Shown in pieces: positions 27,466 to 36,480 of a DNA stretch of 64,000 nt. The stretch is from NCBI GenBank assembly GCA_963754305.1, contig CAVWFR010000036.1, positions 329,018-393,017 of the forward strand. Direction: 5' to 3'. Source of the DNA: DATEDA01 sp963754305 (GTDB lineage Bacteria > Pseudomonadota > Gammaproteobacteria > Burkholderiales > SG8-39). The translations under genes were made by a program, and so were the position numbers. The notes under the pieces are model-generated. The model worked only from the letters and a program-made list of their open reading frames with translations, was not told the origin of the DNA and ran no database searches. The first letter of the stretch is position 1, and every line of letters starts with the position of its first letter.

Positions 27466-28199
27466 CGCCGGTCTCCGAGGTAGACACGCTTTACCTCCGG
27501 GTCGCTGCGGATCGCCGCCGGCGTTCCCTCGGCGATCACGCGTCCCTGGTGCAGCACCGCGATCCGGTGCGCGGTCGAGAACACGACGTCCATGTCGTGC
27601 TCCGTGAAGAGCAGCGTCAGGCCCCGTTCGGCCGCGATCCGCCGCAGGAGCTCCATCGAGTCGCGGGTCTCGCTCGCCGACATACCGGCGGTCGGCTCGT
27701 CCAGCAGCAGGATCTCGGGGTTGCCGGCGAGCGCGAGGCCGAGCTCGAGCTGCTTCTGGTTGCCGTGGGATAGCGCGCCGCCGGCCATGTCCGCCTTGTC
27801 GAGCAGGTTCACGTCGCGCAGCAGGGCCTCGCCTTCGTCGCGGAACAGACGGTCTGCGCGCGACCAGACGTCGCGGCCGCGGCCGCGGTGCGCGATGAGC
27901 GCCGCCTGCACGTTCTCGAAAACACTGAGGCGCGGGAAGATGTTGGTTCGCTGGAAGGACCGTGCGACACCCAGCGCGCAGAGCCGGTGCGGCGCCATGC
28001 CGGTGACGTCGCGGCCGCCCAGCCGGACGCCGCCGGCGTCGGGGCGAAGGTGGCCGGTGATGAGATTGAACAGCGTGGACTTGCCGGCGCCATTGGGCCC
28101 GATGATCGCGACGATCTGGTGGCGCTCGACGGTGAGGCTGACGCCGTCGATGGCCGCGACGCCGCCGAACGACCGGCGGAGGCTCCGCACCTCAAGCAT
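27462..28199 (-). CDS. livG: ABC transporter ATPase (LivG), operon 2
   Basis: 245 residues. Walker A is GPNGAGKST, the signature is LSHGNQKQLEL, Walker B is ILLLDEPTAGMS, and RSFQRTNIFPRLSV marks LivG. It overlaps livM by 8 bases at its start and livF by 4 at its end. Confidence 0.92.
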   Translation of the reverse strand: MLEVRSLRRSFGGVAAIDGVSLTVERHQIVAIIGPNGAGKSTLFNLITGHLRPDAGGVRLGGRDVTGMAPHRLCALGVARSFQRTNIFPRLSVFENVQAALIAHRGRGRDVWSRADRLFRDEGEALLRDVNLLDKADMAGGALSHGNQKQLELGLALAGNPEILLLDEPTAGMSASETRDSMELLRRIAAERGLTLLFTEHDMDVVFSTAHRIAVLHQGRVIAEGTPAAIRSDPEVKRVYLGDRR

Positions 28200-29190
28200 G
28201 GCGGCCCGCGCGCAGGCGCCTCCATGCGGCGGTCGATGCGCCGACGATCCCGCCGGGGAAAGTGAACAGCAGCACGACCAGCACCACGCCGAGGACGAGT
28301 GGCCAGTACTGCGTCACCGACGTTATCTGGTGGTTGAGCAGTGTGAGCGCCGCGGCGCCGACGGCGGGACCCCAGAAGCTTCCCATCCCGCCGAGGATCG
28401 CCATGATCAGCACCTCCGCGGACTTCGACCAGTAGGCGAAATCCGGAAAGACGCCGCGGTTGAAGATGCCGAAGAGCGCCCCGGCGACACCGGCGAACGC
28501 CCCCGCGACCGCGAACGCCGCGATCTGGTACAGACGCACGTTCAGGCCGACGAACTCCGCGCGTTCGGGGTTCTCGCGGATGGCCGTCAGCATCCGGCCG
28601 AAGGGCGAGCCCACGATGCGCCGCAGGACGATGAAGCAGACGCCGGTTAGCGCCATGACCAGCAGGAAGTACTGATCAGCGGTGCGGAGGCTCCCGAGCA
28701 ACGGTAGCGCGGACATCCAACCGAGGTCGGGGTACGGCACGTTCGACAGTCCTTGTTCGCCGCCCGTGACCGAGTTCCACTTGAAGCAAATCGCCCAGAC
28801 GATCTGGGCGAACGCGAGCGTGAGCATCGCGAAATAGATGCGCGTGGAGCGCACGCAGAAGAACCCGAACACGACGGCGAACGCGGCCGACATCGCGCCC
28901 GCCGCCAGGAAAGCGAGCGGGAACGGCACGCCGTGAGTCTTCATGAGAATCGCGCACGTGTAGGCCCCGATGCCGAAGTAGGCGGCGTGGCCGAACGAGA
29001 CGAGGCCGGTGTAGCCGAGCAGCAGGTTGAGGCTGAGCGCGAAGAGCGCGAGGATCGCGATTTCCGTGCCGAGGAAGGTGTAGAACCGCGAACCGAGCCA
29101 GGGGACGCACAGTGCCGCGAGCCAAATGAGTGGCACCCAGGGGATCCGCGGGAGCCAGCGCATGGCGCCGCGTCCTTCCTCGCCGGTCAT
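28192..29190 (-). CDS. livM: ABC transporter permease (LivM), operon 2
   Basis: 332 residues with about 9 helices. LNLLLGYTGLVSFGHAAYFG (near 53-72) and MLTAIRENPERAEFVGLNV (near 212) are family signatures. The ATG at 29190 overlaps the livH stop in ATGA; a second ATG at 29163 (MRWLPRIPW) is also possible. It differs strongly from the operon 1 LivM, so the two systems are not a recent duplication. Confidence 0.92.
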   Translation of the reverse strand: MTGEEGRGAMRWLPRIPWVPLIWLAALCVPWLGSRFYTFLGTEIAILALFALSLNLLLGYTGLVSFGHAAYFGIGAYTCAILMKTHGVPFPLAFLAAGAMSAAFAVVFGFFCVRSTRIYFAMLTLAFAQIVWAICFKWNSVTGGEQGLSNVPYPDLGWMSALPLLGSLRTADQYFLLVMALTGVCFIVLRRIVGSPFGRMLTAIRENPERAEFVGLNVRLYQIAAFAVAGAFAGVAGALFGIFNRGVFPDFAYWSKSAEVLIMAILGGMGSFWGPAVGAAALTLLNHQITSVTQYWPLVLGVVLVVLLFTFPGGIVGASTAAWRRLRAGRHA

Positions 29191-30071
29191 GCGAGCGGCC
29201 GGCCTAGCAGCCCCGCCGGGCGCGCGATCAGCACGATCGCCATGAGGGCGAAAACCGCGAAGATGGAGAAGCCCGGCAGGATCAGGATGCCGAAGGCGAG
29301 GACCTGGCCGAAGATGATCGCGCCGAGGAAGGTGCCCCAGAACGAACCGAGGCCCCCGATCACGACGACGATGAACGCCTCGACGATGATCTCGACGTCC
29401 ATCCCAGGCACGATGCTGCGCACCGGGGTCACGAGCCCGCCGCCGAGGCCGGCGAGGAACGAGCCCGCCATGAACATGAGCGTGTAGAGCCGGCCCACGT
29501 CCCCGCCGAGGGCGGCGAGCATCTCGCGGTCATAGGCGGCCGCGCGGATCATCCGCCCGATGCCGGTGCGGCTGAGGAGCAGCCAGCACACCACCGCAAT
29601 CGCCGGACCCAGCACGATGATGAAGAAGTTGTAGTGGGGCACGACGGCGCCGAACAGCTCGAAGCTGCCGGCGAGGCCGGCCGGCCGGGGCATCGCGAGC
29701 TGCTGGGTGCCCCAGATGATCCTGGCGGCATCGCCCAGGATCAGCACGAGCGCGTAGGTGAGCAGGAGCTGGTAGAGGTCTTCCCGGCCGTAGAGGTGGC
29801 GCAGCAGCAGCCGCTCGACGACGACGCCGAGGAGCGCCACGCACAGTGCCGCCCCGAGCACCGACAGCCAGAAGCTGCCGGTCGTTGCGCCGAGCCACTG
29901 CGTGAGCTGCCAGGAGAGGTACGCACCCAGCATGTAGAACGAGCCGTGCGCGAAGTTGAGGACGCGCAGCACGCCGAACACGAGCGACAGGCCCGAGGCC
30001 ACGATGAACAGGAACATCCCCGCCGTCAGTCCGCTCAGCGCCTGGCCGATGAGGAAGGACGGCTCGAGCAC
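29187..30071 (-). CDS. livH: ABC transporter permease (LivH), operon 2
   Basis: 294 residues. RVLNFAHGSFYMLGAYLSW near 36 and IRAAAYDREMLAALGGDVG near 190 are LivH landmarks. The start is GTG at 30071, only 4 bases after the IclR gene stop, so regulator and permease are on one transcript. Confidence 0.9.
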   Translation of the reverse strand: MLEPSFLIGQALSGLTAGMFLFIVASGLSLVFGVLRVLNFAHGSFYMLGAYLSWQLTQWLGATTGSFWLSVLGAALCVALLGVVVERLLLRHLYGREDLYQLLLTYALVLILGDAARIIWGTQQLAMPRPAGLAGSFELFGAVVPHYNFFIIVLGPAIAVVCWLLLSRTGIGRMIRAAAYDREMLAALGGDVGRLYTLMFMAGSFLAGLGGGLVTPVRSIVPGMDVEIIVEAFIVVVIGGLGSFWGTFLGAIIFGQVLAFGILILPGFSIFAVFALMAIVLIARPAGLLGRPLA

Positions 30072-30075
30072 GGCG

Positions 30076-30873
30076 CTAGGCGTCGATCAGACCGAGCTGC
30101 GGCGAGATGAGGGCGGCCTTCTCCTCCAGGAGCCTGCGCCAGCGCGGGACGAGGCTTCGCTTGAATCGGATCTTCGGCATGGCGACGCTGACGGCAGCAG
30201 CAATCAGCCCGCTGTTCGGATCGCGCACCGGGACGCTGACGCAGCACAGGTTATCGGCGTACTCCTCTGCGTCCACGGCGTAGCCCTCCTTGCGGACGGC
30301 GTCGATCTCGCGCTCGAGCTTCGACGGGCTCGTGATCGTATGGGCGGTATAGGCACGGAGGCGCACCCCCGACAGGTATTTCTGGAACGCCTCGGGCGCG
30401 AGGCCTGAGAGCAACACCTTGCCGGTCGCGGTGCAGTACGCCGGCTCGCGCTGCGCCGATCGGATCGAGGCGCTGACGACCTGCTGGCCGTCGGCCTTGC
30501 AGAGCTGGACGATCTCGCCCTGGCTGAGGATCACGAGGTACACCGTCTCGCCGACGACGTCGCGCAGCGCATCGAGGTGCGGCCGGGCGAGTGCGGCGAG
30601 GTCATTGCCCTTGAGATAGGCGCTCGCAAGCTGGTAGACGCGCGGCCCGAGCGCGTAGCTGCGATGTCCCGGCTCCTGTTCGACGTACCCGCGCGAGACG
30701 AGGGTCTGGACCAGCCGGAAGGCCGTGCTGACGTTGAAGCCGGTCGCGCGCGCGATGTCCGAGACGCTCACCGGCCGCCGCGCCGCGCCAAGGTGCTCGA
30801 GGATGTCGAGCACCTTGGCGACGCTCTTGACCGCATCGGGCTCGACCCTGGTCTTCGGTCGTCCGCCTGGCAT
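30076..30873 (-). CDS. IclR-family transcriptional regulator
   Basis: 265 residues. The N-terminal winged helix-turn-helix is SVAKVLDILEHLG then SVSDIARATGFNVSTAFRLV. The C-terminal ligand domain has CTATGKVLLSGLAPEAFQKY, YAVDAEEYADNLCCVSVPV and LIAAAVSVAMP. IclR proteins respond to aromatic or small organic acids. The gene is unusual in lying inside the operon, between the binding-protein gene (9 bases upstream) and livH (4 bases downstream), which suggests autoregulation of the whole unit through the inverted repeat at 32128-32166 (inference). Confidence 0.9.
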   Translation of the reverse strand: MPGGRPKTRVEPDAVKSVAKVLDILEHLGAARRPVSVSDIARATGFNVSTAFRLVQTLVSRGYVEQEPGHRSYALGPRVYQLASAYLKGNDLAALARPHLDALRDVVGETVYLVILSQGEIVQLCKADGQQVVSASIRSAQREPAYCTATGKVLLSGLAPEAFQKYLSGVRLRAYTAHTITSPSKLEREIDAVRKEGYAVDAEEYADNLCCVSVPVRDPNSGLIAAAVSVAMPKIRFKRSLVPRWRRLLEEKAALISPQLGLIDA

Positions 30874-30882
30874 TCGCCCCGA

Positions 30883-32079
30883 TCAATCCATGAAGGGCGT
30901 CGGATCGATGTAGGTCGGCGGGCTCATCACCGCGAACGGATAGCGCGGATCCTTCGCCATCTTGCCCCAGAACTGCGCGCGGTTGGCCTGGTGGTCCTTC
31001 GCGCGGAAGAGCTGCTTGCCGATCGGCGTGTCGACCGTGATCTCGAACATCGCCTTGGCGACCTTGTCCGAATCCGTGCTTCCCGCCTTCGCGATCGCCG
31101 CCGTCAGCATCTGCATGCCGATGTAGCCCGTGATCGGCCACGACGATGGATGCTCGTCCTTCAGGTAGGCGCGAAGGCGCTTGATGTAGTCCTTGTGGAT
31201 CTGGGGCCCGTCCCAATTGAACGCGTCGTACGCGTTGGCCCAGATCCCCACCGGGTAATCGTCGCCCATCGCCTTCGCCGTCTCGATCGCGCCCGCCTCG
31301 CCGGCGGAGAGCACGTTGAATTTCAGCGTTTCGAAGTACCGGAGCGGCTTCGCCTGCTTGACGAAGGTGACGAAGTGTCCGCCCCAGAGGCTGGTGAAGG
31401 CCGCGTCCGGCTTCTTCGCGAGCTGCGCGTTGATGAACGGCGTGTAGTCGGCCTCGCCCAGCTTCGGCCACTGCTGGTCGACGATCTCGATGTCGGGCCG
31501 GATCTTCTTCAGATGGGTCACGAAAGCGCGGGTGAGATCCTGCCCGAACGCGTAGTCGGGGCTCATCGTCGCTACGCGCTTCACCTGCCATTTCGCCATG
31601 ATCTCCGCCGCGGTGCGCCCCTCGATGGTCGTCGTCGTCGCGGTGCGAAAGACGTAGGGATGCAGGTTGGCGGGCGCCGTCAGCTGATCGGTCTTCACGA
31701 CCGGGACGACGAACACGATCTTGTTTTCCTTCGCGATCGGCGATACGGCCGGTCCCTCCGCCGACGTCAGGGTGCCGACGAGGAAGTCGACGTTCTCGCG
31801 CAGGATGAGGTCGCGCGCGATGCGCACCGCCTCATCCGCGTTGCCCTTCGTGTCGCGCACGACGAGTTCGATCTTGCGTCCGAGCACCCCGCCCGTGGCG
31901 TTGATCTCTTCGACGAACATCTGCGCGCCCTTGAGGGACGGCTCGCCGATCAACGCGCCCGGCCCCGAGAGGATTACCGGGTAGCCGACGCGGATCGGCT
32001 TCTGGGCTGCAGCCGGTAGCGCCGCTAGCGCCAGGCCGACCAGGGCGAGTGAAGTTGCAAGCTGCCTTCTCCAGTTCAT
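30883..32079 (-). CDS. Branched-chain amino acid-type periplasmic binding protein, operon 2
   Basis: 398 residues. The signal peptide ends near LPAAAQK (residue 27), followed by IRVGYPVILSGPGALIGEPS, INATGGVLGRKIELVVRDT, DEAVRIARDLILRENVDFLV and YAFGQDLTRAFVTHLKKIRP. It is about 20 residues longer than the operon 1 binding protein and is distant from it. It is the first gene of liv operon 2. With IclR, tautomerase and lactonase on the same transcript, an aromatic or dicarboxylic ligand is likelier than an amino acid (inference). Confidence 0.9.
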   Translation of the reverse strand: MNWRRQLATSLALVGLALAALPAAAQKPIRVGYPVILSGPGALIGEPSLKGAQMFVEEINATGGVLGRKIELVVRDTKGNADEAVRIARDLILRENVDFLVGTLTSAEGPAVSPIAKENKIVFVVPVVKTDQLTAPANLHPYVFRTATTTTIEGRTAAEIMAKWQVKRVATMSPDYAFGQDLTRAFVTHLKKIRPDIEIVDQQWPKLGEADYTPFINAQLAKKPDAAFTSLWGGHFVTFVKQAKPLRYFETLKFNVLSAGEAGAIETAKAMGDDYPVGIWANAYDAFNWDGPQIHKDYIKRLRAYLKDEHPSSWPITGYIGMQMLTAAIAKAGSTDSDKVAKAMFEITVDTPIGKQLFRAKDHQANRAQFWGKMAKDPRYPFAVMSPPTYIDPTPFMD

Positions 32080-32565
32080 GGTGCCTCCTCTGCAGTGGGC
32101 CGGGGATTGAGGAAGGCCCTCGGCTAGTTTTCCGTAATTCGAAAAATATTGTTGTTATACGGAAAAAGACTAAGACGCGACCGGGTGTGATGTCAAGTCC
32201 GGTCCGCGGGCGGGCGCTCGCGCATGCGCCGGCGTTCCGCTCTTGCCGTCGCCGGTCAACTGGACCCGTGGGGTGAGCCGGCGAGAGCCGAGCGTGATCG
32301 ACCTGCAGAGCTTCGTAAAAGGTGCGCGCCATCGCGACGCGGTAGCGGCAGGAGCAACCCATGCATGGGCTCGGCTTTCGCCGGAACCAATGCGATGGTC
32401 GACTGCGATGCGAAGTTCGCCATCGAGCATCCAGCCGTGGCTGCCGCGCGAATCGCGGGAACGCGCGGGGAAAACGTCATGAATTTCCCTACGAATCCCC
32501 ACGTTCTACAATGGGGCGGGACAAGCGGCCGCTGGGTAACTCTAATTGGCATTGACCCAGCCAAT
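32080..32565. other. Intergenic region between chrB end and liv operon 2 start
   Basis: These 486 bases contain the inverted repeat at 32128-32166 near the left end. The rest shows only overlapping Arg/Pro-rich frames with no family resemblance. It is downstream of the minus-strand chrB gene and upstream of the minus-strand liv operon. Confidence 0.45.
32128..32166. promoter_or_regulatory. Inverted repeat upstream of liv operon 2 (candidate IclR operator)
   Basis: The arms TTTTCCGTA (32128-32136) and TACGGAAAA (32158-32166) form a perfect 9-base inverted repeat with a 21-base AT-rich spacer, about 50-87 bases before the start of the binding-protein gene. The left arm is also followed by a partial local palindrome (TTTTCCGTAATTCGAAAAA). 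Its position and AT content in a GC-rich genome fit an operator and promoter region. IclR binding is an inference. Confidence 0.6.
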
Positions 32566-33528
32566 TCATTGAGCGTTTGCCCGGGCCGGAGCCGGCGCGT
32601 AAGCGGAATAGAAGAGATCCAGGATCCGCATCGCTTCGGCGAGCAGCACGTCGTCGCTCCGGGATTTCTCCTTGATTCCCCTGAGCAGGGTCTCCAGGCC
32701 CTTGGCGTCCGCGACCGGAATGCCGCCCACGTCGAGAAAGTGCACCGCCGCCCCGATCTTCACGAGTGCCGGATCGTTGTCGAGTCCGAAGGTCGCGCGC
32801 AGGACTTCGAATGTCACCCGGTTGCTCGCATGCGTGAACTCTGCGCCGTCGAAATCGAAGCCGATGGTGTTGCGCGGACGATCGCGCGGACGATCGATCC
32901 AGACGAACCTCGCATCCCGATCGATGAATCGCTTGATGAGCCAGGCGCTGGCGAGGCGATCCACCCAGAGATCCCTGCGGGTTGCCCAAACCCGCCGTCG
33001 ATACTTGGCGGCGTTGACCGGCCGGACCTGCTTCCTGGAAGGATGCGGCTCCCCGGACGAATACGCTTGCTGAAAGTCCCGTGCCAGGCCGGTCAGCGCG
33101 TCTTCGGCCTGGCGTTTGGCCTGGCCCGGAAAGAAATCGATCTCTGCCAGCCGGTCGAACGAGCGTTGCAGGCGCTGCCTCATCGTTTGCGCCTTGCGGC
33201 GGCCCAGGCGCCGTAGAGAGAGCCGTGCTTCGCTGATCGCCGCGACCAGCGTGCCGTACTCCTCGCTGCGATCGAACAGCTTGCGGAGCTGGGCGCGATG
33301 CTCGTCTTTCCCGAGCCGCAGCTCGGCGGTCATCGCGAAGCCGCCGACGGACTTGACCTCCGACTCCATCTCCGCCAGGACCGCGGCGCGCGCCGACCCC
33401 GCCGGCAAGACGTACACACCGTCCCGCAGCACCGCGCAGCCGCTCTCCTTCAGCGCCCGCCATACCCGCATCCGCACCGTGGAATCGCGCGTCGGGAGGC
33501 TGAGAATGAGCGTATCGAGTCCCGTCAT
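32566..33528 (-). CDS. chrB: Chromate resistance protein ChrB
   Basis: 320 residues with the two known ChrB parts. The N-terminal part (about 1-130) includes VRMRVWRALKESGCAVLRDG and VYVLPAG. The C-terminal part (about 170-300) includes WVDRLASAWLIKRFID, IGFDFDGAEFTHASNRVTFE and AAVHFLDVGGIPVADAKGLE. ChrB acts as a chromate-sensing regulator or accessory factor. A plausible chrC-like SOD gene is nearby in the divergent operon, but no ChrA transporter is found in the window. The upstream 40 bases are AT-rich, with TATAAC just before the ATG and two TTGTGA boxes 17 bases apart on the minus strand. Confidence 0.88.
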   Translation of the reverse strand: MTGLDTLILSLPTRDSTVRMRVWRALKESGCAVLRDGVYVLPAGSARAAVLAEMESEVKSVGGFAMTAELRLGKDEHRAQLRKLFDRSEEYGTLVAAISEARLSLRRLGRRKAQTMRQRLQRSFDRLAEIDFFPGQAKRQAEDALTGLARDFQQAYSSGEPHPSRKQVRPVNAAKYRRRVWATRRDLWVDRLASAWLIKRFIDRDARFVWIDRPRDRPRNTIGFDFDGAEFTHASNRVTFEVLRATFGLDNDPALVKIGAAVHFLDVGGIPVADAKGLETLLRGIKEKSRSDDVLLAEAMRILDLFYSAYAPAPARANAQ

Positions 33529-33573
33529 CGCGTTATAACTATCACAAGTCAGTTGTAGTCACAACAAAAAAGC

Positions 33574-33602
33574 TTGACACGGCACTGCTGGCGACGTAGG
33601 CT
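33574..33602 (+). promoter_or_regulatory. Candidate sigma-70 promoter for the lipoprotein/SOD operon
   Basis: A perfect -35 box TTGACA (33574-33579), a 17-base spacer and a weak -10 box TAGGCT (33597-33602) lie 130 bases before the lipoprotein start. The divergent ChrB gene starts 46 bases to the left, so a regulator bound in the AT-rich stretch at 33530-33570 could control both directions. Confidence 0.5.
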
Positions 33603-33733
33603 GCCGCCCAACGTAGAGCGCTGGCGGATGGTAGCCGCCGCCGCGCCCTAGCCGGGTTTTTCGCAGACACCCGGTCCACAAGGACGTTTCCGTCTCAAGC
33701 GCTGCTCCAGTTTCCTTCGGGAAAGGAGCGCTT

Positions 33734-34489
33734 ATGTGGAACGGAAACGCAGTCCCGGTCGGCGGATTCCTGCTGGCCACAGCCTTGGTCTCGCTCGCCG
33801 GATGCGACATCGGCGTCGCGCCTCGGAATGAGGCGGCGCACGAATCGCGGCAACTCGACCTCCCCAACGCGCGGTATCGGATCGACCCGGAGCGGAGCCG
33901 GGTCTGGCTTCTCGCGCGTGAGGGCGTGTTCGTCTACGACCTCTCGCGGCGGGAGAGCGTGTCGGTGCCGCTTCCCGGCTGGTTGTTGGTGGACGCTCCC
34001 TACAGCTGCCCGCCGGATCTGGCGCTCGGGCCCAAGGGAGAAGCGCTGATCACGAGCAACACCCTGCCGACCCTGTGGCGGATCGATCCGGAGAGCCTCG
34101 CCGTGACCGTGCACCCGCTCGTGCTGGACGCCGATACCGACAAGGACGTGGGCTTCTCCGCGCTCGCCTACTCGCCGCAGCACGGAGCGTTCATCGCGGC
34201 GAGCTACGCGCACGGTTCGCTCTGGAGAATCGATTCGCTGCTCGAGCGGGCGCAGAAGATTTCGCTCTCCGCGCCGATACGGGAAGCGTGTGGCGTCGCC
34301 GTGCGGCCGCGCGGCTCGCAGTCGGCGCTCAGCCGGCTGGCCGACGTGTGCGTGCACACGCCGCACGGTGGCTGGTCCGTGATCCTCGCGCCGGACTGGC
34401 GCTCCGCTCAGGTGAGCGCCGCGCCCTGCACGGAGCATCCGTGGCCGTTCAACGTCGCCCGGCTGAACGATCTCACCGGAGGCAACTGA
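33734..34489 (+). CDS. Exported lipoprotein with propeller-like repeats
   Basis: 251 residues. A lipoprotein signal ends in the lipobox LVSLAGC (Cys near 24). The mature part has repeating strand units such as YRIDPERSRVWLLARE, DLALGPKGEALITSN, TLWRIDPESLAVTVHPL and SLWRIDSLLERAQKISL, which look like beta-propeller blades. GAAAGGAG precedes the ATG. It lies 2 bases before the SOD gene. A truncated and diverged copy of its last 131 codons is found at 41021-41414. The function is unknown; location in a ChrB/SOD cluster suggests a role in metal or oxidative stress (inference). Confidence 0.75.
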   Translation: MWNGNAVPVGGFLLATALVSLAGCDIGVAPRNEAAHESRQLDLPNARYRIDPERSRVWLLAREGVFVYDLSRRESVSVPLPGWLLVDAPYSCPPDLALGPKGEALITSNTLPTLWRIDPESLAVTVHPLVLDADTDKDVGFSALAYSPQHGAFIAASYAHGSLWRIDSLLERAQKISLSAPIREACGVAVRPRGSQSALSRLADVCVHTPHGGWSVILAPDWRSAQVSAAPCTEHPWPFNVARLNDLTGGN

Positions 34490-34491
34490 TC

Positions 34492-35438
34492 ATGCGGCAC
34501 CAGCTGAAACCGATCTTCTGCCGTCCCTGGTTGTTGAACGGCCTGTCGCTCAAGCTGATCGAGAGCCACTACGAGAACAACTATGGCGGCGCGCTGAAGC
34601 GCTTGAACGCCATCACGGAGCAGCTCGAGTCGCTCGATTTTGCGAAGACGCCGGGCTACGTCCTGAACGGCCTCAAGCGCGAGGAGCTGGTCGCGCTGAA
34701 TTCCACCTTCTGCACGAGCTCTATTTCGCCAGCCTCGGCGGAGAGGGCAAGCCGACCCGGACGATGGCCGACGCGCTGGCCCGCGACTTCGGCTCCGTGG
34801 ACCGTTGGCGCGGCGAATTCGTCGCGATGGGCAATGCCCTCGGCGGTGGCTCGGGGTGGGTACTCCTCGTCTACGTTCCGCGCGACCGCCGGCTCGTGAA
34901 CCAGTTCGCCGCCGAGCACAGCCAGGCCGTCGCCGGAGGCATCCCGCTGCTTGCCCTGGACATGTACGAGCATGCCTACCACATGGATTTCGGTGCGAAC
35001 GCGAAGGCCTACGTGGACGCATTCATGCGCAATGTCGACTGGAAAGCGGTCGAGGAGCGTTACGAGGATGCGTTGAGGGTCGAGCCGCCGCGACCGCTGG
35101 TTCAGCAGGAGTTCGGCGATCTGCCCGGGGTCGGTGTCGAGGAGGTGAAGGCGATGCTGGATTCCGGCAAGCTCGTTCAGTTCATCGACGCCAGGCCGAG
35201 GCACTACGTTTCGCGCACGCAGGACATCATCGAAGGCGCCACCTGGCGTGATCCGGAGCGCGTGCACGAATGGATGGGCGAGCTGTCGAAGTCCGATCCG
35301 GTGGTCGTGTTCTGCGTCTACGGCTTCCACGTCGGCTGCCGCACGGCGGTGGCGCTGCGCGAAGCCGGCTTCGACGCGAAGTACATGAAGGGCGGTCACT
35401 CGGGCTGGAAGGCGATGGGAGGGCCGATCAAGCCTTAG
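34492..35438 (+). pseudogene. Fe/Mn superoxide dismutase-rhodanese fusion, frameshifted
   Basis: The frame from the ATG at 34492 encodes an SOD N-terminus (ESHYENNYGGALKRLNAI, first metal His) and breaks after EELVALNSTF near 34710. There the sequence TTCTGCACG lacks one C relative to the expected TTC CTG CAC. The other frame continues with HELYFASLGGEGK, DFGSVDRWRGEFVAMGNALG and LDMYEHAYHMDFGANAKAYV (metal Asp and His), then a rhodanese domain: VQFIDARPRHYV and the active-site loop VVVFCVYGFHVGCRTAVALR. Restored length is about 316 residues. Related SOD-rhodanese proteins occur beside chromate resistance genes. The break could be a sequencing error, because the remaining codons are well conserved. 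Confidence 0.85.
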
Positions 35439-35487
35439 CGTTGATCGCGCGCGGCCTCGGTCGATCACGGATTCGGAGGAGTCGTGG

Positions 35488-36480
35488 ATGAAAGGAGTCA
35501 TCATGGTTGCGCTTGACAGTGCTATCGGCGAGGCGCGCGCCGAAACCGACAACTTCGACGGGTACGCGCGCGGCGCTGCACCCCAGGGCTGGACGTGCGG
35601 CGTTACCGGCAAGGGAGCGCCGAAGTGGGCGGTGGAGACCGATCCATCGGCGCCCAGCGCACCGAACGTGCTCAGGCAGAGCGCTTCGGGAACGTTTCCG
35701 TGGTGCGTGAAGAAGGGCGTGTCGCTGGCCGACGGCTTCGTCGAAGTGAAATTCAAGCCCGAGAAAGGCAAGGAAGACCAGGCCGGCGGGATCGTCTGGC
35801 GCTGGAAGGATGGCGACAACTACTACGTCGCGCGCGCCAACGCGCTGGAGAACAACGTCTCCCTCTATTACACGGCGAACGGCAAACGCAACACCCTCAA
35901 GTACGTGAACGCGCCCGTCCCGGCCAATGTCTGGCACACGCTGCGCGTGGAGTTCTCCGGTACGCGCATCAAGGTGCTGCTCGACGGCAAGCCGTATGTC
36001 GAGCAGGAAGACAGTCATATCCGAGGCCCGGGGGCGGTCGGGGTCTGGACGAAGGCGGACAGCGTCACCGCCTTCGACGATTTCAGCTATGGCGCGGAAG
36101 AAGGGAATGACAAGCCGCCTCGACGTCATCGATCTCCAGGGGTCAGGCCGAGTGTCCCGAAGCAGCGCCGGCCTGGTGCTCGCGGCGCGGGCGCTCCGCG
36201 CGCTCGCCGACGGGTTCGTGGCGGTTCTCCTGCCCGCCTACCTGCTCGCGCTCGGCCATGGCCAGCTCGAGGTCGGTTTCCTCAGCACCGCAACGCTCGT
36301 CGGGTCCGCGATCGCCACGCTCGCGGTCGGGCGTTGGGGACATCGTTTCGCGCTGCGGCGCTTGTTGCTGGCCGCGGCGGTTCTGATGGTAGCGACCGGC
36401 CTGGGATTCGCCACCATAACTTCGTTGTGGCCGCTGCTCGTCGTGGCTGTCATGGGTCCGCTCAATCCGAGCGGCGGTGA
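35488..36480 (+). CDS. Laminin-G/DUF1080-like beta-sandwich protein, 3' end uncertain
   Basis: About 200 residues form a concanavalin-like sandwich: ETDNFDGYARGAAPQGWTC, FVEVKFKPEKGKEDQAGGIV, DNYYVARANALENNVSLYY, WHTLRVEFSGTRIKVLLDGK and GAVGVWTKADSVTAFDDFSY. After residue 205 the open frame continues for 125 residues only as a shadow of the MFS gene. A one-base shift near 36100 would end it in TGA at 36108-36110, overlapping the MFS ATG as ATGA, so the true end is probably there. Starts at 35488 or 35503 are both preceded by GGAG sites. The first 75 codons of the domain are duplicated at 41426-41650. Confidence 0.6.
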   Translation: MKGVIMVALDSAIGEARAETDNFDGYARGAAPQGWTCGVTGKGAPKWAVETDPSAPSAPNVLRQSASGTFPWCVKKGVSLADGFVEVKFKPEKGKEDQAGGIVWRWKDGDNYYVARANALENNVSLYYTANGKRNTLKYVNAPVPANVWHTLRVEFSGTRIKVLLDGKPYVEQEDSHIRGPGAVGVWTKADSVTAFDDFSYGAEEGNDKPPRRHRSPGVRPSVPKQRRPGARGAGAPRARRRVRGGSPARLPARARPWPARGRFPQHRNARRVRDRHARGRALGTSFRAAALVAGRGGSDGSDRPGIRHHNFVVAAARRGCHGSAQSERR

